This document shows, piece after piece, positions 24,791 to 37,562 of a stretch of 64,000 bases of DNA. This DNA comes from Paragonimus westermani. Lineage: Eukaryota > Platyhelminthes > Trematoda > Plagiorchiida > Troglotrematidae. The notes beneath the pieces were generated by a model. That model was not told where the DNA came from and did not search any database. It saw nothing but the letters and a program-made list of their open reading frames with translations. The position numbers were made by a program, and so were the translations under genes. The stretch is from positions 1 to 64,000 of the forward strand of contig QNGE01000777.1 of assembly GCA_008508345.1 (NCBI GenBank), in the 5' to 3' direction. Position 1 is the first letter of the stretch, and the number at the start of each line of letters is the position of its first letter.

Positions 24791-27700
24791 CTTCACATTT
24801 GCAACCAGTTACACAAACACTGAAAGATACCGGAGAGAGAATGCGTCGGTAGAATTTTTCAGACAATTCACTTAGGAATCTATCAGCTGTACTGCTGGGC
24901 ACTAAAAGTGTAGTACGTTCACTGTTTTAGTGCCTACCGCTTAAAAGTAGTCACTGTGGGGGAGATAACCTCTAAGCAGAGATTTTGTTCGCCTTGTAAA
25001 AATCAAACAAGACACGATATTCGTGTCTACCTGCATGTTAATTAATGGTGGTACAATTGGTAACTTGATAAGCAAATGAATACAACCGCATGCTAGGATG
25101 CGAATCACCTCGGGGAACTGTGTCAATAACCTACAGCAACCCAAATATTTCAGTATCATGAGTTCATATTAGAATGTTCCCAATGAAACAGAAGTAACTC
25201 CCAAAACTGATGGAGTGATCATTAACACGTGACATGACAACCAAACAGTCCACAGGATTCGATTCAAATGAGGTCATCAGTATGATTTAAACACTCCGTT
25301 GGGTGAATTTGGAACTTTCTTTAAAGACACATTTTCAGCAAATGGAAGACCGCTGACTGATCGTACCAAGGTCGCAAGTTAATAATCGTCCTGGAAAAGT
25401 GCAGGAAAGCGACCGCATTCGGTGTCAAGCGTAAAAAAACTTTGCTGATTTAGTTATGTGGTTAATTCACAAATAAGATGGTCAAATTTTTGCAGAAGTC
25501 GAGCTAAATAAGGGATGATTGGGGACTAGTAAGGCGAGGTGGGTTCAGACTAGCGTTTGTACAGGGATCTGGTGGAACATACGGAACACACATACAGGAA
25601 TTCGAATACGACGGTGTAGATCAGACGGGGTTTCTTTAAAAAAGGTTTCCACATATATTAAAATGTTTTTTTAAACAGTAAAATCAACTGGTGGCTTATG
25701 ATGAATGTCATTGTAAAGAGATAAACATTCTCGGAATCTAGCAGTAAACAAAAGATCTTTCAAAGATAAACAAGAGGAAACAACTAATGACCAATAAACA
25801 TAGTCGTGGAACGTACACACTTTGATAAATCAACTGAACACGTGATGTGGACTAGGGAGAAAAGTTAGATGTCGAGTATAAAGCCAAAGTTTTTGGACTT
25901 TCTTAAAAAAGTCAGCAACATGAAGCGACCATGTCACATTGTTACTAATAGTAGCTTACGGGTATCTAATAGGGAATGTTGAGGTAATTATTTAGAACTG
26001 AAACGAACGAAGACAGATATAATGTCACACGATCAAGGTGAAATGTCTATATGCTGTTACAGTACTTAGAACTGACTCGTAGTCATGGAAATTGCAGTGG
26101 GAGAACAACTTTCGTATGGTGTCACATGCTAAGGATTTGTAGTTTGCTTCCGATCGAATCAGCAAACACAAAAACTTGCTGGCGGAATGTCATAGTTTGA
26201 CTGATGTTGAACCCGTATTAGTAATATCGGTGCGGTGTCAGCCAGATGTACGGAGATGGTACTGGTAACTGATTCTCCATTGATTGTTCAAGTCCGTGTT
26301 GTGTGAAATTCCTTGACTTATTTCCAACAGGCATTCAGCCGTACGACTGACGTATTCTACTGTATGAAAACAGCATAAGAAAGAATGCGTTATCAGTGAC
26401 TGATCGTTCAACCTTAGTTTGTCTTCCATATTCACTTTTTACATTAGTATCGTAGTAGCCCAAAATATCAAGGTTGCATCTTGGAAACTACTTTTAGGCG
26501 ATAGGTAGGTGTGACCGTTTAAGTGATTGATTCCAGTATCCCCTTTGAACGGAATTTGTAAAACTGGTACAGTTCTTTCACTTCTGGGCGTTACCTCGAC
26601 CGGCTGTTTGACATTCTTATCGTGCACGATGGATTACCCCAGATAGTCCATTTTCCTTATTGTGTTTTCAGTCGTCTTCAGTTTCTGTCAATAAAGGTAC
26701 CTGGGGACATTTTTGTTGGTCTGGTTACTAAAGTTAAGCTAGGTTGCGTTTTTTATTAATAAGTACAAAGCTGTCATAATTGATCCACTNTTCGATTGTC
26801 ACTGGTGGGTGGAACGAATTAAAACTCAATTTGGGGACGAATTGTGTAAAATTGTAGTCACTTCATCCCAGGGTATCGGACTGACAATCATGTCTATAAC
26901 ACGTGGAACTGTCTGTATCATTAGTGGGCAAACGATTGGGACTATTTAGCTGATATGGCCGTTTTTTGTTGTCATATGCAGTGCGTATAAGTTCTGCCGA
27001 CTTTACGTTGGTGATTGACGACAGAAAAATGAAATTTTGACGTCTTTTGACGTGTCTTATCTCCGTTTTGACTTAGTGGGTGAAGAAAACTGTTTTAAAT
27101 ACATACAGAGAAAAACTGTAAGCTGAAGTTCGGCTTTCGCTTTGCTAAGGAATATATCTGACCCAGGGGCAGAACTCAGTGTTACCTCACTTAATTATCG
27201 GTAATCTCGTCCTTGAATGTGAACCGAATACTTAGACTACATTTAGATAATATTTCTGTAATTCATCGGTGTGGTCTCACTGTTCTATCAGATCACACAA
27301 AACTATTGTTGACACCAATGGAACATTTGTTACTAGACAACTTAAATTGAGAGAGCCCAGGTGCTTACCGCAAATATTCCTTACGGAATCCATCATGCAT
27401 CAGTAAACCAGAATATCTCCTAAACGTTATGCGGGCATAACTTCCGTTGTACAGTGTACAGAATTTCAATTTATCATTGGGTAGTAGTTGATGTATAGCA
27501 GTTGGATAGTGGTTGTACGATGTGCTGAGCTGCATGGACATACACCGACGGGATAATAGATCCAGTTGGTCTTATCCAGTTAGACCGATTTTGTGTAATA
27601 TGGCCCTACCACATTTGTCATTTTACAGGAATGATAATTAGGTTCTCTGTCAGTTCCTTTTTGTTTTCTACCTATTCCACTCTCTAACACTGTTTTTATC

Positions 27701-30700
27701 TGCAGATATTGATATTATTCCGCCAATGCGATCATATTTGTTTAGAATCATGGTCCGGAATCGTTTATTTGGTTATATCAGTAGAAAGTCATTACGTACG
27801 CTCAGTATTCTCACAGTCATGTCTGTACAGCCATCTGAACTAGGTGGGTCAAACAGTTGCGTACTGAGGCACATGGAGGAAATAGTCTGATTGCATATAA
27901 GTTCCACCGTTCTACTTGCTCCCTTTGAAATCACTTGAAACCCAAAACCGTATTCGTTCTGAGAGACTCAAATCTTCACTGTTTCGTAGCCTTTATTCAT
28001 TTAGACATTACGTAGGTTATGTACAAACATGCTGAGTTCGGTAAACGCAGTTGCCCATCATTATATTTCATGAGAACATACGAGAGCCTCGTTAAGGGCT
28101 ATACTAGCTGATTAGTAAGACTATGCACTCTGAATTACATGTTTTCTTGTTTGATGGTGATTAGTAGGGAAATTATCAAACAAGAGTTTTCACCACTTAA
28201 AATGACTAAAGGTGATCATTTCGTCCACCAACACCTGACTGATTCGAACATTTAAAACTCTTGGCCCTCTTGTCTACAGCTCCACTTGGGCAGCTGTCAT
28301 GGTAGTTTCTGCCATGTTAGTGATTAATTGCCCATACTTGACTGTAAATAGTCAACGTCATTCGCCTTCCTCAGTTTCCCGCAGATTTCGCCCTTTTAGC
28401 TCAATAAATCTTATCATGTGATCAATCAGTAGTCTGGATCAATAAGCCCATAGACTCAAATCGCATCTGTAAACCTTATCTTTGAAGTTGCCAATAAAAT
28501 TAACTCCTCTAAGAACGCGGATGATGAGCCCTTAAAATGCCGTTATAAAAGAACCCCCAAATATTGTGTTGTTGAACGGTATCTGACAGTGATTGTCCCC
28601 ACGTCCACGTAAATAGTGTAAACACACTCATACATTACCTTATCAACTAGTTGCGTACGGAATTCACTCATAGTCTGTCTTGATCAACTCAGGAGAACAT
28701 AGCACATATTATTGCCTCACCTGTTTGGTCCTGACTAGCTCCACACCATCCAGTAATGCGCAGTCGGCCTTCTCTGATGATATATGTTGTCACACCACTG
28801 GTATTTCCATGATTACACGGACGGTATGCCCACTTGCTTCTCACGTTTGCTGAGTGTCGATAATTCTGCTGGAGGCATGTCAGGATTTATGGGTCTTTGT
28901 ATAGATAGCTCATTCTGTGTGTATACCTTGTTGCTATTTTCAATTGGTTTTTAATGGGTAACTCGGTTGATGTGCCTCATCTTGTGGACCAACAACGAAA
29001 GATCCCCTTGGAAAATAGCGAACCAACATCCAGCCACAAGAAAAGAAATACCCAGATATCTCAAAATGTAAAAGTTGTGTTCACTAATGATGTCGTAGGT
29101 TACTCATGAATTTCGTACTTGACCTCAGAATACGTTTTGTTCAAAATTCCCTAACTGTATTGGTTTGTGAAAAAAATTGTCACCTAAAAATAGACGTTAA
29201 ATCTCTTTTCGTCGGGGAAGAATAAATCTGGAAACTCTCGGCAAAAGTCCCCAATCCTTTACAAACATAACTGGCTGGGAGTACAGTCAATGCGGAACGA
29301 TGCAACCTATTTCTGATGAATTGACAAGCATTACAACAATGATGCATGAGAGGTCAACCGTCCAATCTGAACGAATAAAAACGTCAGACATGAACCATTC
29401 TTTAAACTAAAATAAGCAAGTCATCAGAACATGGCATAACCACCTTACTGTCAAATGAATCGTCAGTATTGATTGCTGACAGACGTATATGTCTTACTGA
29501 TGAATGTGATGAGACATCTCTCTTTTTGAAGTCAACGCACAATGGTCCAACCAGTTATTGTATTAGTTCCAGAGCTTAATCAGAAAGACAAAGTAGTATT
29601 ATAGTTTACAGATGGATAATGTATGCCCATAGATTAATCTACTTTGCCGGGTTGTTCATACAGGTAGACAATATAAAATGTAGCTTCTATCTGAAGTGAT
29701 GATAAGCGAGCTCATCATTTGTGGTCATTAAACCACGCGTTCCCTGTCTTATTTACTTACAGATGACAGAAGTTGGAAAGAAAATGTCTAAGGATATGCT
29801 GAGGTATTTTGCTTTTTTCTGGAAGAACAACAATTTTAATTTTCTTTGTGACACAAAGCCCCCCCCAGTCCATCATTTTGATGTTTACACTCGCTCGTTT
29901 ACTGCTGACGTCCAGCTCCATACAGAGGTCGTGTCAATAATGAATTTTGCCATCCGGATCATCCACAGTAGACTTCTGTAATCAGAGGAGACTACTCTGT
30001 GCAGCTGATTTGTCAAGGCATGTAATTCTGAGTTCAAAATATTTTTGCCGTCCTATGTGGCGACATTTGCCGCAGCATCCAGCAAGCAAACAGCAACCTA
30101 CTACTTACAATCCAGGAAACAGTAGTCTGTAAAAATTAGGATGTTAAATAACTTTTGATAGTGAGTAGTTTGCTGTTTTTTGTTGGCACCCCAAGTATTC
30201 TTTTCGCCCGGGAATGATAGATTCTGTCCCTTCAATCCGTTTCTTTTTACAGCCAGTTTCGGAAGCTTCAGAGTAATTATTCTATACATTTTCGAATTCT
30301 TCAATTGCCATTCACTCTCTCTACTGGTTAAGTTTTCTACGTTTCTCGTCAAAATCTTTCAAAATATGCCAGATGTAATTGACTAGCATCTACAGACGAA
30401 AAAATTAACAGCACCGTCGATTTACGGGGGTGGGAATCAAATTTTGATTATCACTCGTCGGATAATTTCCCTTCCACGGTTCGGTAAACGGGCTCGCTTC
30501 AATCGGCACACAGTGTAACGTTTAAATTGTGTCACAGTTTTAGACCAGACATTAAGAAACGCAATCACACTAAACATTTTCGTAAATGTGGTACGGTTAT
30601 TTTTTTAACCATTCCCATGGTTCGAACTCACATCCAACCATTTCGTGATAAAACTTCATTCACACTAAACCGAGATCAGTCTGCACAAAATTGTCAAAAT

Positions 30701-31506
30701 CTTGGTTAGATCGATGTGGCGTTACTACTGTGAGACAAAATGAATGCTTATCACTCTTTCTATCAAGGCTTGGTATTGATTTGGTTGGCAATGTAAAGCG
30801 TGTATTACATATTTTTGAGTAAACAAATTAACTGTGGAAAACAAAGCATGATTTATCCACAACAACCGTGGTCAGTATTGAATCATTTCTTTGTGAAAAT
30901 AAGGTTTTCGTGCAATGAAATAACACACTGGCAGCTTATTTCGAACGACAGCAAAATTCGCAGGTTCCCAGAACTGTATCCTTTCTTCAGTCTAGTGTTT
31001 ATTTCTAACATATGTAGATTAGGTGGTTACTTCAGAAGGATCAGATTTGACACAAATGTTAGAATTCCCTGAAATCCATGTAATTGAAAACTATGATGGA
31101 CATAATGTTCACTGTCACACCAAACGTGCAATACAAGGACCCAATTGAAAAATTGAGGAATCCGAAAAATTGTGAAGAAGAACCGAAAATTCTCTGGCAA
31201 TCCTCCACCTTAAAAAAAGTTGTCTTAATCAACGTCAACCGCCCAACTGGTCTACAAGCGTCAACTGGACGGTTTCAACATGCTCTATTGGTAACGGTTA
31301 CAATACGATAATTTTTGCAATGTTTCATGTCTAATTTCATGCAGGATCAAGTTGTCTAAGAAAATCTGCGTTGGAATGATGTGAAAAGTGAATACTCCCC
31401 TGTTTTTCTTTCTCACAGATTTATGACTCAAATTAAAACTTGATCTGATTGCAAGATTTCAATCATCAGTAAAAACTACTCTGACAAGATCAAGTAAATA
31501 ACTTAC
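24791..31506. other. Long non-coding stretch
   Basis: I see no gene or recognised mobile element. There is one undetermined base (N) at 26790. Open frames reach at most about 90 codons and lack paired splice signals. A C-run lies at 29862-29867. Confidence 0.4.
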
Positions 31507-31530
31507 CTGGGCTGACCATTTTGAAGATTT
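31507..31530 (-). other. Candidate first coding exon, leftward transcript
   Basis: On the minus strand CAAAATGG, an excellent initiation context, places an ATG at 31519-31517. After four codons (M-V-S-P plus one base) a perfect donor CCCAG/GTAAGT follows at 31506. The upstream sequence is the GC-richer, promoter-like block. I could not identify exon 2, so the product is unknown. A tiny first exon is common in flatworm genes. Confidence 0.25.
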
Positions 31531-31790
31531 GCACGAGGATCGATGTTCCTGTTTGTTCGGGGCTATTTGGCTTGCCGGTGCGGTTCACATGCGTGGGCGG
31601 ATGGGCGAGCGTGCATGGATAGAGGTCACGTGATTTTGCGCAGTGTTTACACTGTAGCCAATCAGCACGGGGTAGAGACCACACTGGCTGAAGCCACGAT
31701 GATAAACAGTTTGCCCGAGTGAACTATTCGCACATACGCGGGACAATCGGGAAACGGTTTATTTTTCACTGGAAAGTACAACGGTTCACG
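31530..31790. promoter_or_regulatory. GC-rich promoter-like block, possibly bidirectional
   Basis: This block is visibly richer in G, C and CpG than its surroundings. It has an E-box-type palindrome (GTCACGTGAT near 31627), a CCAAT box (AGCCAATCAGCA near 31657) and further CpG-containing motifs (CGCGGG near 31738). It sits between a candidate leftward first exon and a candidate rightward two-exon gene, which is the layout of a divergent promoter. Promoter function is inferred from composition and motifs only. Confidence 0.35.
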
Positions 31791-31831
31791 TGCTTTCCAT
31801 ATTCACACTTTGTGTAATCGAGACCTCCCTA

Positions 31832-32686
31832 ATGAGTGGGAATTTCAGTAGTTTGTTTATATGTTACCTCCCATGCGCTGAGGTGTTCATGTCAAGTTTA
31901 CTACGTTTATCGAAACCTTTTTTGCTTCAGGTTGAAGAAAAACGAATAACTGACAAACGTTCTGTTGGTTTGAGTGCATCTGTTGCGTTCTCTATTTTCC
32001 TCTGTGAACCATGGAAACAGTTTTGTTTATGTCAGCAGAGATCGTTAACAAACTTAGTACTGAGCTTCCACAGTGTCCGCTATGAGCTGAGACCGATTTC
32101 TGACCGTCGACTCATAAAGGTGAACTCGATGGAGTAACACCTTTATCAGAACCCGTAAACGCACGCGTCGTTATCTGTGACGTTACAAAGACACCCGGTC
32201 ATCAAACAGAAGTCAGCAGAAGGATAAAATGACAAATTTTTTGAAACGCCCATTTTTCATTTATTCCCATCAACAACGCACATGAAGCTGCTAATTTCAC
32301 ACAGTAAGTGAATGGTAACGAGGAGGACCATTAAACGCAGCACTTGTTAACGAAATCGTGGTCAATTTCACGGCAGTGATACTGACTGTGCCTTTCCTCT
32401 TTTGTACACACAAGTGGCCCACTCTGCTCAATCAACACAGCTTCCAGGTGTGCCAATAGTTTCGAGTATTGATTACGAACTAACAAACTTAAGGGTGCTA
32501 ATGTGTCGACCAGGTGATATATATCCAAGGCTGTGTCCAGGCTTAGCCGCTGAAACTCACGTAAACGGTGCAGACGTCATCTATCTCGGTATCGTGAGCT
32601 TGATCATAATTTCATTAATTTCTGCCACGTGTAATTGCTGTTCTTGTCACTTTGTGCGTGCTATATATAGTGAGCGGCTTTTTTGA
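31832..32686 (+). CDS. Candidate two-exon membrane protein gene
   Basis: Exon 1 would run from the in-frame ATG at 31832 to 32119 (96 codons, ending at AAG/GTGAAC). Exon 2 runs from 32441 (acceptor AATCAACACAG) to the TGA at 32684-32686 (81 codons). The 321-nt intron joins in phase 0. The N-terminus is hydrophobic (SSLFICYLPCAEVFMSSLL). The C-terminal exon has a clear membrane segment (about 18 residues, VIYLGIVSLIIISLIS) followed by a Cys cluster (CNCCSC) and a short basic tail. An alternative starts an exon at 31931 after a strong acceptor (CCTTTTTTGCTTCAG). I do not recognise the protein. The GC-rich block upstream supports a start here. Confidence 0.32.
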
Positions 32687-35600
32687 ATGCGACCGCCGAG
32701 AAACAGTGAAATATCAATATATCGCAAAATTGGTCTTTTTGCCTTGTTGATGAAGAGCATCACAGGAAGTCAGCACTTCAGATTAATAGTGTATGTGTAC
32801 TCCATTTTTTATAAGGTTCGGGAACCCGGCTTGTTCTGTTGTAGGTGCATATGGTCAATCGGTCCTCAACCATCTTGCTAGCCTCTAAGTAGTCTACGAT
32901 CATAGACGAGCCTGCGTTTAGGAAGCCCCAGGGTGGTTGTCAGTCCCGAGTTGATGCATACTTTATCATGGTTCGTCCATGTGCGGCATCATGTCATAGA
33001 TTTCATGAACCAGTACAACTACCAACTATTCTTTAAAATGTTCTTGAGTGTTTCCATTCAGTCGCACCTTACTGGTAATTTTTCATACTGTTTTTAGCCC
33101 CTCCTCCCGGCCCGACAGCAAATTTAACCTAGCACTTCGACATACGGCCCTTCTTTAGCCAACAAGCACATAGACATGATTGTTGTCATACCACAGGAGT
33201 CGCCGATAGGAGCAATGTAAATCAGGTACTAAAGTATTGATTAGAAGGTGAATAACAACCCTTTTTTAATAAATCGAAATAGACTATTTGTGTCTGAATT
33301 TAGTCTGAACAAAAATAATTCATTTGGGCAACACATTTATCGAACCATAAAGTCTTTGGTACTTCATACTTGTGTGAAACATTTGTCAAGTAATATCCAA
33401 GCTAGCCTTTTTTACTCTGAATGTCCCCAACACTTGCGGACAAACTTTGGGACAACATGGACAGACCAGGGGACAGCGTTCTTTCAAATTAGGGGTTCCA
33501 ACAACAGTCCTGTAAAAGTAAGCAACACAAACAGACATGAACCAAAGACCCAGTAGGACGTACACACGACTTGCTCAGACAAAAACTAAAACGACTGCAA
33601 CAAAACAGCAGCACGCTCTGCTACACAATTCATATTCAATCCATGCGTTGTCATGGGTTTTGACTGCACATTACAATCTCTCTATGTTTCCACTTCATAA
33701 TTTTCTTGCCAGCAGTACATCCGGTTTGGCGGAACAGTCTTAATACTGGTAAGCAGTGCGGTGTAACCACACACTCTGGTCATTCTGGTAGAAACCATTT
33801 GATTAATCCTACCACTCGGCAACTGAGATTATATTTCAGAAGCGGTCAGGTGTCAGCATTTAAACTATCTCCCGTTGGACTTACATACTTTATCTAACTC
33901 ATTTAAAACTAACAGTTCTTGCTAGCTCCAGAAGGTGGCTGTTAACTACTTTCGATAGATATCGTGCTATCAATGAGAACTATGGTCAATTTGAGCTCGT
34001 GTCAGTTGAAAATCGTTACCTTTCCGAAACGGAAGCAAAAGTCAGTCTTCATGGCACAAAGTAAATCTCAGTTTATTGAGTTTCTATTGGCTATTTTATA
34101 GTCTAGACGCACCGGTAAAATGAAGAATTACAATTGGTGTTGACGCTTTCGCTTTCTCATTGGTCGGCTCGACTACGGTTGTAGCTCGTTTGTTTCAACG
34201 CGTGACACACTTAAACAACTTGTTTTACTCCGATGCTCGTTATAGCAAAATCCGACGCTGGAGCGCCGTTCCGTGCTGATTGATCCCCGCGCTAACATGC
34301 AAGTCTCTTCGTGTTTTCGACACTGATTGGCCGTAGACTTCTGCAATCAATGGTTGACTTCGTATCGATGCGTTTGTCCAATCCAATCTCTTTACAGTGA
34401 CCACATGTGCGAAGTTCATAAGTAAATTAAAAGCCACTCCTAGTTTTTGGATCATTAGGTAGAGTTCAAAACTGAGTTATACATCTGTCACTTCGTGAAC
34501 CAGTTTCATTGTGATTGTCTAAAAATTTCATGATGTCTGTCCAGTTCTTAAGTGAGGCTACCCTTTTGATTCACAGTGGAACTGGGTAAGCAATCAGATT
34601 CGGAGAAAAACGACTCAGAACACTTGACTTCTTTCATATGTGGTATGCTTGTTGAGTGCGTGCAGTTTTTAGGTGGGCTGAATCTAACGGAAACTCCTTT
34701 GTTTACTTTGGGCCTCAAACTCAATACTACCGGTAAGAATTAGAAGGATCAAATTCGTCTCTGAAAACGCAGTTTATTTTTAAGTGTGCACTGACACCCG
34801 ATTTTACTTGATTCCGAATGACATTTTCGTAGGTCTTTAAGGTGCATATAGAATGGCAGTCCTCTGGAGTGAACCTTTACAAAGTGTTCGTCTAAGTTGC
34901 CTTTTTCATCATAGATCAACAGACGCAAGCGGGGATCGGATTAATTCTTCCCATCGAAATGAACACTTAAATCGACAGGGTGATAACCAAAATGGTCTAC
35001 CATTTTTGTTATAAATAGGAGAAAAGAGTGTGTAGTTCCACCCAACAATGTGTGTATTACTAGGCTAATTGAAAGTATCGCTATCTACATGCTTAACCTG
35101 GTGCTCGTCATTGATCTAAAAAACGTTTTTGGCGTAAGCCGTTCAGTTAGCTTGGACGCATTTGTTTTGAACATATTGGATTTTATGGAGTAGCCTGGCC
35201 ATTCTTTCGAAGAGTGGGACGGAAATTCAGCCAAAAGTGGCCCACAAAAATAAGTACTCCTTTGTCTTCCTCATGCCTCTGGTACAGTTTAAAGGATGCC
35301 ACGTTATCTTGTTGGTTTTGTGGTTATACCGTATAACTTCGCTTTTCTAGTCTTGGTTTGCATCGCACTGTGTAAAAAGCCGGTACTCGACTGATTCAAG
35401 GATAACTTCGTCCGGGACTGTTAACATAGATACTTAACAGCTTGTGTGGGTATCACGTATTTGATAGCTTTTCATAAACTGGGATCACATAGTGATTTCA
35501 ACAGGGGCTCAAGTCTCGAGTTAAACCAACGTGTCAATCCATAGTTACATATGGAAAAATAGTTGGCGTTGTCCATTGTACATTGCTTTCTGGATATCCG

Positions 35601-36352
35601 GGATCCGGATTTTCTATTCTGCATTCACCATTGCAACACCCAAACTTTTGATTTGCTGTTGTTGTGTAGTCAGGGGAATATGTTTTTGGTCGATCTCTAG
35701 CAGTGTTTCTAGTCTGCAGTTAGCAGTACAACTGCTGTGGAAAAATAACTCAAGCGTCTTCCCGCAACCTAACTGGCGGCAACAAGGAACCACACAAGAG
35801 CCGTTATTGGAATCTGACATGAATCCAGTACCTTCAGATAGAAACAGAACGACAGTCCTGTTGGACGAGACTCATTTTGTTCACAACTTGGCTTGAGAGT
35901 AGTTCACTAAGTTACTCAAATCCTTTTGCTAAAGTTTTGTTCCACGAACCATGCCAAACTGGTGCCCATTTAATAATCATATGAGCTTGTAAGCGATGAC
36001 CTTCGTTCACAATCTTTCTCATATAGAAATGGGCAGAAGATATAAAAGATTTCTTCTCATAATTCAAACAATTGAGATTATTAACCCAAATGACTTAATG
36101 GTAGTCCATTCCAAACTCATCCACATTGAAAAACACAGGGGAGCAAATTGTACTTGTTCATTTTTTCGCAGGTTGCTAAGGCGGTTAACTAACCGAAATC
36201 AACTCCAAAATATACAGATATATTCACATAGTATTGACATTCCTTACTTAGTCTTGAATCGAAATGAAAAACGTGTTTACAACACTATTCCGCCATTCGT
36301 GAAATAATGGATTCGAAACTTCAGTATTAAGTCTCCCCGCATCTTATGGATC
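32687..36352. other. Non-coding stretch
   Basis: No gene is supportable. A region at about 34090-34400 is GC-richer and holds several ATTGG/CCAAT motifs on both strands. It may be a promoter or an old LTR, but I found no partner copy. A plus-strand open frame of 121 codons at 35531-35896 has no ATG near its start in good context and no recognised domain. Confidence 0.35.
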
Positions 36353-36741
36353 AGTGGTGGAAATCTAGACTCACCGATTATCCAAACCCCGACACAACGG
36401 AAGATCTGACAATCGGCCAATCCAAATATCGCGTTGAAGATACAACATCAGGATTGGACGAACGGTCTCAGTGTTGTACATTCCGTTATTCGCCAATTCA
36501 TCTGTTCCGTATTCCACCAATTAACATACAGTTTATGATGTTGCATGTGCTAATGAGATCAACCAATGACAGGCTATGATTTCCCTAATACTGTTGTACA
36601 TCAATAAATTCGGCGTCTCACTTCATGAATAACAATTGCTTACTACTACCAGTATCAGGTTTTCTCCTTATTACTGGCGTGGGAGGTTTCAATTCAAGTA
36701 CGATTCGTAGGGCTATTCCAAGTCCCTACTTTCGAGTATCA
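36353..36741 (+). repeat. 5' LTR
   Basis: This pairs with 40836-41227. From about 36371 to 36715 I find only two substitutions relative to the 3' copy. The edges differ more: CTAGACTCACC against CTACTCGATTCACC at the start, and CTACTTTCGAG against CTAATTCTGAG near the end. The first base appears mutated (AGTGG against TGTGG). A CAATAAATT motif at about 36602 may serve as the TATA-like or polyadenylation element. The end is set at GAGTATCA. Confidence 0.9.
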
Positions 36742-36758
36742 CCAATTTTCGTCGCGGA

Positions 36759-37523
36759 ATGGAACTGCCTGCAATCGAGCAATTAAATCTTCATGCTGGT
36801 GTGAGTGAAATCGAGGAATGGGTCGAACGATTTAAACTGTGGTGCAGCATTCGTCGTGATGTGAAGAATAAAAACCAACCAGCTTTCTTCGTTACCGCTG
36901 GTGGTCGTGAATGGTACTCGTTACTGAAGAATCTGGCTTATCCGATTGCCCCAGCCTCGTTTTTGTTCGACGAACTAAAGAAAATGCTGTTAAAGCACGT
37001 GCTTCCTGTCAATTTACAGGTCATAGAACGGGCGAAGTTCAATTCATTAGTGCGTTCAACAAGTACGAGCTCCCGTGAGTTCATTCTACAACTACAAAAA
37101 CAAGCTGTCGGTTGTAACTTCGGTGACAGGCTGGAGGAGAATCTACGTGACCGATTGATTGCTGGCGTCAATGACACTGATCTTCAGCGTAGATTGCTGG
37201 TCAAACAAGATGTGACTTTCCAAGAGGCCCGAGACATCTACGAGCAGAAGGATGACGTCAATGCCGCTACAGCTGATTCGAACGTGACATTATTTCAGAA
37301 GACCAAAGCGCATACTGTCACCTGAAATCAACCAGTGAACAGGCCTTCTCATGCACCCATCATCAATCCCGGTCCGAAGAAATTTAACAAGTGTTTCTCG
37401 TGCGGTGAGTTACACTTACGATCATCTTGCCGATTTTGTAATGCTATATGCCAATTATGCGGTAAATCTGGTCATATTAAGAAGATAAGTAGAAGTCAGA
37501 AATGTCACCTGAGTCAATTTTGA
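36759..37523 (+). pseudogene. gag: Gag polyprotein with CHCC zinc knuckle (two in-frame TGA stops)
   Basis: Gag packages the element RNA in cytoplasmic particles. The frame opens at ATG 36759, only 17 nt after the LTR, which leaves no normal leader. Residues 1-188 form the capsid-like part (EWVERFKLW, REFILQLQKQA, LRDRLIAGVND motifs). A TGA at 37323 interrupts, then the same frame continues into a basic stretch and a first knuckle C-X2-C-X3-H-X4-C at about 37392-37430. A second knuckle begins CQLCGKSGH but has Ser where the last Cys is expected. A second TGA (37521-37523) ends the segment. Pro-Pol follows in the same frame, so an intact relative could encode Gag-Pol as one frame. Confidence 0.85.
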
Positions 37524-37562
37524 GAGACAAGTACCACAGAACCGTCCATTGCTGTTTATTCA

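Noticed and set aside
33248..33556. 102-codon plus-strand frame
   Set aside because: Asn/Ser-rich chance frame without splice context or known motif.
35531..35896. 121-codon plus-strand frame
   Set aside because: Starts at a non-AUG codon, runs antisense to another open frame, and shows no domain or splice support.
36346..36579. 77-codon frame repeated at 40835-41065
   Set aside because: It is simply the same LTR sequence translated twice, not a gene.
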